This document shows positions 1 to 4,739 of a stretch of DNA of 15,211 nt, in pieces. The stretch's first letter is position 1. Every line of letters begins with the position of its first letter. The stretch covers positions 1-15,211 of the forward strand of contig JBIKKQ010000081.1 in assembly GCA_044360305.1 (NCBI GenBank), read 5' to 3'. The position numbers and the translations under genes were made by a program. The stretch comes from QWPN01 sp044360305 (lineage in GTDB: Bacteria > Planctomycetota > Planctomycetia > Pirellulales > UBA1268). The notes beneath the pieces were generated by a model. It was given only the letters and a program-made list of their open reading frames with translations. It did not search any database and was not told the DNA's origin.

Positions 1-221
1 CCTTCCACCACGGCCCCGCCCCGCGTCTCCCCTGCCCCGCGGGGGGGCGCCCCCCCCGCGGCCGTGCGATCCACGTGCGCGGCAAACGCATCCCAGTCGA
101 TCCGCCGGCCGGCAGTGAACGGCAGCAGAATCGCTGACATGCCGCGAATCCGCCGCCGCGGCCGCACGAGTGTCGCGGGATCACAAGGCACTTCGCCCAC
201 GTCCGATCTGTCGTTGAGCAT
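1..221 (-). CDS. N-terminal fragment, dihydrodipicolinate synthase-family-like protein (partial)
   Basis: The minus strand is open from the window edge past base 221. From the ATG at 221 it reads a short lead-in, then PRRRIRGMSAILLPF and RIDWDAFAAHVDRT. This resembles the opening strand and first helix of DHDPS/N-acetylneuraminate-lyase family TIM-barrel enzymes, which usually act on pyruvate or sugar-acid aldol substrates; planctomycetes carry many. The Schiff-base lysine and the rest of the barrel lie outside the window, so substrate and activity cannot be judged. After about residue 52 the translation (GGAPPRGAGETRGG) no longer resembles the family. That stretch coincides with an 11-bp GC palindrome and a G4-like tract, so the last 60 bases may be mis-assembled. 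No Shine-Dalgarno is visible before ATG 221, and the frame stays open upstream with several GTG codons, so the start is uncertain. The family call is from recognition only. Confidence 0.45.
   Translation of the reverse strand, partial: MLNDRSDVGEVPCDPATLVRPRRRIRGMSAILLPFTAGRRIDWDAFAAHVDRTAAGGAPPRGAGETRGGAVVE
14..38 (-). other. G-quadruplex-like motif
   Basis: The minus strand has four runs of four G separated by loops of 2, 6 and 1 nt. On the plus strand these are CCCC at 14-17, 19-22, 29-32 and 35-38. This fits the usual pattern for an intramolecular G-quadruplex. It sits beside an 11-bp GC palindrome in what should be coding sequence, so it may be an assembly-edge artefact. Confidence 0.5.
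37..61. repeat. 11-bp GC inverted repeat
   Basis: CCGCGGGGGGG (37-47) and CCCCCCCGCGG (51-61) are exact reverse complements separated by three bases. The palindrome contains homopolymer runs of G7 and C8 and lies where the DHDPS-like reading frame stops resembling its family. Confidence 0.8.
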
Positions 222-339
222 GACCGGAGTATCGACGCGCAGTGGCGGCTCTGCCAGTGGGTCAACCTCCACACCCGGTGATACGGCGCCCACTTGATCC
301 TCGCGCACCACAAGACACCGCTGCCCCAGTGGAGAGGGA

Positions 340-471
340 GGGGTTGCCCGTGCCCCAGGAGCCGGCTTGAGCGGCCCAGCGCAGCCAGGATGGCGAAGCG
401 CAGGCCGGTCTGAGTGAGCGGATGCCACGAAGGCATCCGCGAACGTCCGGCGATGGGGCATGGGTACCCCC
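340..471 (+). repeat. MITE/REP-like dispersed repeat, copy A (132 bp)
   Basis: The ends are imperfect terminal inverted repeats. GGGGTTGCCCGTGCCCC (340-356) matches the reverse complement of GGGGCATGGGTACCCCC (455-471) at 14 of 17 positions. Inside, in the same order as in copy B (7608-7765), come a core with the direct repeat AGCGCAG (378-405), GAGTGAGCGG (412-421), a perfect hairpin (418-440) and GAACGTCCGGCGA (441-453). No protein is evident. The copy lies between two divergently oriented genes. It could be a MITE, a large REP/BIME-type element or a structured RNA; two copies in one window cannot decide. Confidence 0.75.
418..440. repeat. Perfect 9-bp hairpin inside repeat copy A
   Basis: GCGGATGCC (418-426) pairs exactly with GGCATCCGC (432-440) across the loop ACGAA. 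The corresponding place in copy B holds a different but equally perfect hairpin. Confidence 0.85.
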
Positions 472-556
472 GACCAGCGAACCACGCGAGCTTCAAGCGT
501 GAGCCGTATGAGTCGCCCCCCGATCGCATCCGCGCTCGCGCGACCAGAAGCACGGT

Positions 557-604
557 GTCGTTGGCGGTCGTGAAGGCTGTATCCGTGAGGGGTTGCCCAT
601 GCCC
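557..604 (+). repeat. Solitary left end of the dispersed repeat, copy C
   Basis: GGGGTTGCCCATGCCC (589-604) differs from the left terminal repeat of copy B (7608-7623) at one base. The 32 bases before it (557-588) match the 32 bases before copy B (7576-7607) at about 25 positions without gaps, both ending in ATCCGTGA. The rest of the element is absent: 17 bases after the match comes the ribosome-binding site of the oxidoreductase at 634. So the unit extends left of the inverted repeat, and this copy is truncated. Confidence 0.7.
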
Positions 605-633
605 GGCTATGCTGCAGCCCGGAGGACCACACC

Positions 634-2079
634 GTGTATCCACGCATCGCCCGCTTTCGCACTGCCGCTGACCTGCGGGCCCACTGCCGCACGCTCGCGG
701 CGCCGATCCCGCTCGACGACACGATCCTGTCGGCGGCGGAGGGCTCGCCGCTCGCCGCGCCGATCACGATCGGCGGCCACGACGTGGGCAACCGCTGGTG
801 CATCCATCCCATGGAGGGCTGGGATGCATCGGCCGATGGCCAGCCGACCGACACGCTGCTGCGACGCTGGCGGCGGTTCGGCGAGAGTGGTGCCAAGCTC
901 ATCTGGGGAGGCGAGGCCGTGGCCGTGCTCGCCGAGGGGCGGGCCAATCCCAACCAGCTGCTGGCCGGTACCTGCGGCCGGGAGGGCTTCGCGCGGCTGC
1001 TCGAGGCCGTGCAGACCGCCCACCGCGAGCGACACGGCACGACCGACGACCTGCTCGTCGCTCTCCAGCTCACGCACTCCGGGCGATTTTCAAAGCCCAC
1101 GTCCGCCGGCCGCCAGCCGCGGATCGCCTACCACCATCCGTTGCTCGACGCCCGGCACGGCGTCGATCCCCACGACGAAGCCTGTGTGCTCACCGACGAC
1201 GATGTGGAGCGACTCATCGACGCCTACGTGGCCGCGGCCAGCGCGGCCGCGGCCGCCGGCTTCGAGATGGTCGATCTCAAGGCTTGTCACGGCTACCTCG
1301 TGCATGAGTTCCTGTCGGCGCGGCGCCGGCCGGGGCGATTCGGCGGCGACTTCGCGGGCCGCACCAGGCTGCTCCGCACGCTCGTCGAGCGGGTAACAGC
1401 CGAATGCCCCGGGCTTGCGGTCGGTGTGCGGCTGTCGCTCTTCGACACCGTGCCCTGGCACAAGGTCGGCGACCATGGTGAGCCGTTCCCGTTCGCCACG
1501 GCACTCCCCTATGACTGCGGCTTCGGCGTCGATGAGCAGGATCCGCTTACGACCGATCTGGCGGAGCCGATCGCGCTGCTGGAGCTCCTCCGCGACCTCG
1601 GCGTGGCGAGCGTGAACCTGTCGGCGGGCAGCCCGTATACGGTGCCCCACATCCAGCGGCCCGCCGCCTTTCCGCCCTCCGACGGCTACCCGCCGCCCGA
1701 GGATCCGCTCGTGGGCGTGTGGCGGCAGATCGAGGCCGCCGCCCGGGCCAAGGCCGCGGTGCCGGGGCTCGTGATGGTGGGGTCGGGCTACACCTATCTC
1801 CAGGAGTACGTGGCCCATGCGGCGCAGGCGGTCGTCCGGGCCGGCTGGATCGACATCGTGGGCCTGGGGCGGATGCTGCTCTCCTACCCCGAGCTTCCGG
1901 CCGATGCCCTCGCCGGAACGACTCTCGCCCGCACGAGCATCTGCCGCACGTTCAGCGACTGCACGACGGCTCCCCGCCACGGCCTCCGCAGCGGCTGCTA
2001 TCCTCTCGACGACTTCTACAAGCAGCTCGAGCCCGAAGCCTCCCGGGTGAAGGCCGTCAAGGCAGGACGCTCGCTCTGA
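634..2079 (+). CDS. NADH:flavin oxidoreductase, Old Yellow Enzyme family
   Basis: The 481-residue protein is a predicted cytoplasmic FMN-dependent ene-reductase-type TIM-barrel enzyme. Seen motifs are the FMN-contact sequence QLTHSGR (145-151), the active-site segment DLKACHGYLVHEFLS (214-228), the RFGGDFAGRTR stretch that usually follows, and WIDIVGLGRML near 405-415, which matches the C-terminal phosphate-binding part of the barrel. In OYE enzymes the active-site segment normally holds a substrate-binding HxxH or HxxN pair; here it is K216xxH219. Cys437, Cys443 and Cys455 follow the barrel but do not have the spacing of the 4Fe-4S site in 2,4-dienoyl-CoA-reductase-type relatives, and no second flavin/NAD domain follows. 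The GTG start is supported by GGAGGA (621-626) seven bases upstream. The gene is monocistronic, preceded by a partial repeat and facing the minus-strand operon with a 56-bp gap. Family is secure; substrate is unknown. Confidence 0.9.
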   Translation: MYPRIARFRTAADLRAHCRTLAAPIPLDDTILSAAEGSPLAAPITIGGHDVGNRWCIHPMEGWDASADGQPTDTLLRRWRRFGESGAKLIWGGEAVAVLAEGRANPNQLLAGTCGREGFARLLEAVQTAHRERHGTTDDLLVALQLTHSGRFSKPTSAGRQPRIAYHHPLLDARHGVDPHDEACVLTDDDVERLIDAYVAAASAAAAAGFEMVDLKACHGYLVHEFLSARRRPGRFGGDFAGRTRLLRTLVERVTAECPGLAVGVRLSLFDTVPWHKVGDHGEPFPFATALPYDCGFGVDEQDPLTTDLAEPIALLELLRDLGVASVNLSAGSPYTVPHIQRPAAFPPSDGYPPPEDPLVGVWRQIEAAARAKAAVPGLVMVGSGYTYLQEYVAHAAQAVVRAGWIDIVGLGRMLLSYPELPADALAGTTLARTSICRTFSDCTTAPRHGLRSGCYPLDDFYKQLEPEASRVKAVKAGRSL

Positions 2080-2135
2080 ACGCGCTGACCGCCCGCCCCG
2101 CGGCACCCCCGCATCGTCCCGATTGTTGACGGCAG

Positions 2136-3086
2136 TCACTTCCCGGCGGCGACGCCCGCGTACGGATACTTCGACACCGTCTCCCAGGCGATCTTCTGCA
2201 GGATCTTGTCCTCGGCGGGCGTGAGCGCCCCGAGGTTGATCTCCGCCGGCGCACCCTTGGGCTTCGTCTTGAACTCCGGGAACGGCACGACAAGTCCCTC
2301 CGGCGAGGCTCGATAGAGCGTGGCGTAGTGGCAGTACGCGGCCAGGGCGGTGAGCTGCCTGCCCGGTCCCCAGCCGCCGGGTTCGGCGAACAGTTCCTCC
2401 ACGGACGTGACCCCGGGAACCTCGCCGGCCACGACCTTGTCCACCAGCGCCAGGCCGGCATCGGCCACGGGCACGATGCAGGCCACCCTCCTCCCCAGCC
2501 GCTCGTTGACGCCATCGACCTCGGCCTCGAGCTGCTTCCGCCCGGCGATGAGACTTTCCCGCGTCGACTTCAGATTCAGCGCCGGCTTCGAATCCTTGTC
2601 GGCCGGCTTGTCGTGGTTCAGCATCATGAAGGCGTGCCAGAGGATGCGGAACTCGGGGTTGTTCTTCGCCCCGAGCGCGGCGAGCTCGGACAGGCTCGAC
2701 GTCTCCCCCACGCGGGCGTACCAGCGGGGCGGATAGCTCGCCCACGTGCAGATCAGGAGCGCGTCCACGTCCCCCTTTTCGAGCGCCACCCGCGACCGCT
2801 CCGGCACCGCCGCCGCTCCCCCCTGCGTGAAGGAGAGCGGGTGCAGGCTGGCGCAGGCCGCCTCGACGCGGCGATGGTTCTCGATGCCGGCCGCGTTGAT
2901 GACGAGCTCGGTCTCCGGCGTGTAGTAGGCCATGAACCCGACCCGCAACCCGGCGGGGGCTGGCGGCTTGCCGGCGACCGGGCTCGTGCCGTCGGCGGCC
3001 GCGGCCTGTCCCGGCGGCAGGATCGCCGCGGTCCCGATTGCGCCGCAGATCACGATCAGGCTGATGATTCTTCGCGTCATGGGCAT
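2136..3086 (-). CDS. Secreted SGNH-like protein, catalytic residues apparently lost
   Basis: The 316-residue protein begins with a signal peptide: basic MPMTRR, hydrophobic core to about residue 27, likely cleavage after QAAA near 30-31. The rest aligns end to end with the next upstream gene (3145-3990): a central NPEFR segment (143-147), VPVADAGLALVDKVVAGEVPG (about 205-225), AAYCHYATLYRASPEGL (249-265) and a C-terminus almost identical over 23 residues. In the paralogue the N-terminal GDS and the Asp218/His222 pair fit an SGNH/GDSL-type hydrolase. Here GDS is missing and the pair reads Glu235/Trp239, so it is probably a non-catalytic binding protein or works differently. The start at 3086 is chosen because GAGGAG lies eight bases before it; a longer open frame would overlap the paralogue. 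Last gene of the operon, 58 bp after the preceding stop. Function not known. Confidence 0.8.
   Translation of the reverse strand: MPMTRRIISLIVICGAIGTAAILPPGQAAAADGTSPVAGKPPAPAGLRVGFMAYYTPETELVINAAGIENHRRVEAACASLHPLSFTQGGAAAVPERSRVALEKGDVDALLICTWASYPPRWYARVGETSSLSELAALGAKNNPEFRILWHAFMMLNHDKPADKDSKPALNLKSTRESLIAGRKQLEAEVDGVNERLGRRVACIVPVADAGLALVDKVVAGEVPGVTSVEELFAEPGGWGPGRQLTALAAYCHYATLYRASPEGLVVPFPEFKTKPKGAPAEINLGALTPAEDKILQKIAWETVSKYPYAGVAAGK
2139..2208. repeat. 70-bp direct repeat, copy 1 (3' end of the SGNH-like gene)
   Basis: Identical to 3148-3217 at 62 of 70 positions without gaps. Both copies encode the last 23 residues of the two neighbouring paralogues. The rest of the two genes is much less similar. 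Confidence 0.85.
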
Positions 3087-3144
3087 CTTGGAATCTCCTC
3101 GTGGTTTCCCGACTCGCGACCGTGCCACACAGGCACCGGCCGGA

Positions 3145-3990
3145 TCACTTCCCGACGCCGACACCGGCGTACGAATACGTCGACACCGTCTCCCAGGCGA
3201 TCTTTTGCAGGATCGTGCGCTGCTCCTCCGGCACGCCATCCTTGATCGCCAGGCCCTCCGGGGAGGTCCGGTAGATCGCCGCGTAATTGCAGTAGGCGGC
3301 CAGTTCCTCGGCCAGTGGGCCGGCGTGCGGCATGCCGTCGCGGAACACCTGCGACTGGTTTGCAACCCCCGGCACCCTCCCATCCACGATCATCTGCCGC
3401 AGTTTCGTCACCGCCGCGCCGACGGGGACGAGAAACACGACCTGCTGGCCATGCTCCGTGTTGAGCTTCTCCGCCAGGGTCTCCACGTCGGCCCGGCCCC
3501 GATCGAACGCAGCCTGCACGTCGGCGAGGTTCGAGGCGTCGTAGTCGGCAACGGTCTGGACGCCGCCGCGACCGTCATGGGTGTTCCACGCCATCTGCAC
3601 GTAGAAACGAAACTTGGGATTGCCCTTCAGGCCCTTCTCGATGACCCCTGTCTTGAGAAACTCCTGCACGCCGCCGCTCGACCACGCGGGCCGGCCCCAG
3701 CTGATGACGTCAAAATCCCCCGCATCGAGGACCGCCCCGAGCTTGCCGTAGCCGCCGGTGTTCAGCGCCCAACTGGAGCTCACCTTCTGGTCGGCGATCC
3801 CGGCCGCGGCCCCGATCCGGTCCATGAGCCCCGGCATGAACCGATGCCAGCTGTCGCCGCTGTAGAGGATGCGGAGCCCCTTGGGCGGAGCCGCGGCCAG
3901 CGGCGTCGGTTCCAGGCCAAGGGCGGCCGTCGTGGCGACGAGCCCGAGAACGGCGGCGGTGATCCACGGAATCCAGCGGGCACGACTCAT
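3145..3990 (-). CDS. Secreted SGNH/GDSL-like putative hydrolase
   Basis: The 281-residue protein starts with a signal peptide: MSRARW, hydrophobic to about residue 26. It continues with LRILYSGDSWHRFMPGL (39-55), where GDS at 45-47 sits after the first strand as in SGNH/GDSL esterase-type folds. Later come DVISWG (94-99), VVFLVPVG (184-191) and FRDGMPH (216-222) followed by AAYCNYAAIYRTSPEGL. Asp218 and His222 are the natural candidates for the C-terminal catalytic pair, as in the D-x-x-H block of this superfamily. The substrate is unknown; related planctomycete proteins are mostly annotated as hypothetical. ATG 3990 is preceded by GGAG with a five-base spacer and lies 14 bases after the HD-protein stop, so it is very likely co-transcribed. 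Fold assignment is from motifs only and is moderate in strength. Confidence 0.8.
   Translation of the reverse strand: MSRARWIPWITAAVLGLVATTAALGLEPTPLAAAPPKGLRILYSGDSWHRFMPGLMDRIGAAAGIADQKVSSSWALNTGGYGKLGAVLDAGDFDVISWGRPAWSSGGVQEFLKTGVIEKGLKGNPKFRFYVQMAWNTHDGRGGVQTVADYDASNLADVQAAFDRGRADVETLAEKLNTEHGQQVVFLVPVGAAVTKLRQMIVDGRVPGVANQSQVFRDGMPHAGPLAEELAAYCNYAAIYRTSPEGLAIKDGVPEEQRTILQKIAWETVSTYSYAGVGVGK
3148..3217. repeat. 70-bp direct repeat, copy 2 (3' end of the SGNH-like gene)
   Basis: Partner of 2139-2208 with 8 mismatches in 70. It encodes the C-terminus that contains LQKIAWETVS and YAGV in both proteins. Confidence 0.85.
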
Positions 3991-4004
3991 GGGTTCTCCC
4001 GTCG

Positions 4005-4739
4005 TCAGTCGATGGCCGCGGCACCGGCCCCCGCGGTTTCGTCGCCCGCGGTTGCATCATCAGAAGCCGCGGCCTCGTCGCCGTCAAGGAGGCCGCGCAG
4101 GATCGAGATTGCGTCGTCGAGCGTTGGGCCGGGGAGTCCCCCAGCGCGGGCCCGGCGGTCCGCCTCGGCGAGCAGCAGGACATCGAGGAAATCGGGGTGT
4201 GCCTCCAGCCGGTGGCGGGCCCGCTGACCGAGCGTCCGGTCGTCGTAGGCCCGGGCCGCCGGCAGCGTCTCGACGAACCACCGGGTCCGGGGCATGATCA
4301 GGTCGCCGAGCGCCTCGATGCCCCGGCCGACGGCGTCGCGCCGATCGATGGCGCTGCCGACGTCATGGACGAGCGCGGCCGTGAGCAGTTCCTCGTCGTA
4401 GGGCCGCTCGCCGTGGACGATGCAGAAGACGGCCAGCGCGTGCTCGAGGGCGTCGCTTGCCGGCCGCCCGCCCCCTTCGTGACGCACCGTCTCGAGCACG
4501 CCGACAAGGGCCGCGATCCGGTCGAGCCGATCCCCGGCGCCGGCCTGCGGCGCCAGACTCCGGGCCGCCGCGTCGTGCACCTCGACGGGCGTCGGCAGCT
4601 GCTCGGGCGGCACCCAGCCGCGGGCCAGCCGGCGGGCCGCGCGAAACGTCGCCCGCGTGGCGTCGCTGCCGCCGGCCACGCCCCGGGCCGCCTCGGCGGC
4701 GATGCGGCGTCGCAGTTTGTCGGCCGGGTCGCGGGCCAT
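4005..4739 (-). CDS. HD-domain metal-dependent phosphohydrolase-like protein
   Basis: The 244-residue protein has no signal peptide and is predicted cytoplasmic. Residues about 90-200 look like an HD domain: His100 in LEHALAVF, the His-Asp doublet at 125-126 in AALVHDVG, and a candidate final metal ligand Asp194 in LAEADRRARA. HD proteins hydrolyse phosphate esters of nucleotides, RNA or second messengers; nothing here indicates which. The N-terminus (1-60) is basic and helical, and the last 24 residues are an Ala/Asp/Glu-rich tail that looks disordered. Its ATG shares its A with the TGA of the upstream peptidase gene (TGATG), a strong sign of translational coupling, and the SGNH-like gene starts 14 bases after its stop. 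A cytoplasmic HD protein between exported proteins is an odd partner. Confidence 0.85.
   Translation of the reverse strand: MARDPADKLRRRIAAEAARGVAGGSDATRATFRAARRLARGWVPPEQLPTPVEVHDAAARSLAPQAGAGDRLDRIAALVGVLETVRHEGGGRPASDALEHALAVFCIVHGERPYDEELLTAALVHDVGSAIDRRDAVGRGIEALGDLIMPRTRWFVETLPAARAYDDRTLGQRARHRLEAHPDFLDVLLLAEADRRARAGGLPGPTLDDAISILRGLLDGDEAAASDDATAGDETAGAGAAAID

Noticed and set aside
490..515. GAGCCGTATGAG resembles the 5' strand of group II intron domain V
   Set aside because: The pairing 3' strand expected shortly after it (CTCATGTACGGTTC-like) is absent, and there is no reverse transcriptase or other intron domain nearby.
593..1396. 267-codon plus-strand frame overlapping the oxidoreductase
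   Set aside because: Wrong frame relative to the flavin oxidoreductase motifs; Arg/Ser/Pro-rich translation with no family resemblance.
2080..2135. Shared terminator between the convergent genes
   Set aside because: The 56-base gap has no convincing stem followed by a T or A run on either strand.
3087..3383. N-terminal extension of the downstream SGNH-like gene to 3383
   Set aside because: It would overlap the paralogous gene by more than 200 bases and bury the signal peptide; GAGGAG eight bases before 3086 marks the real start.
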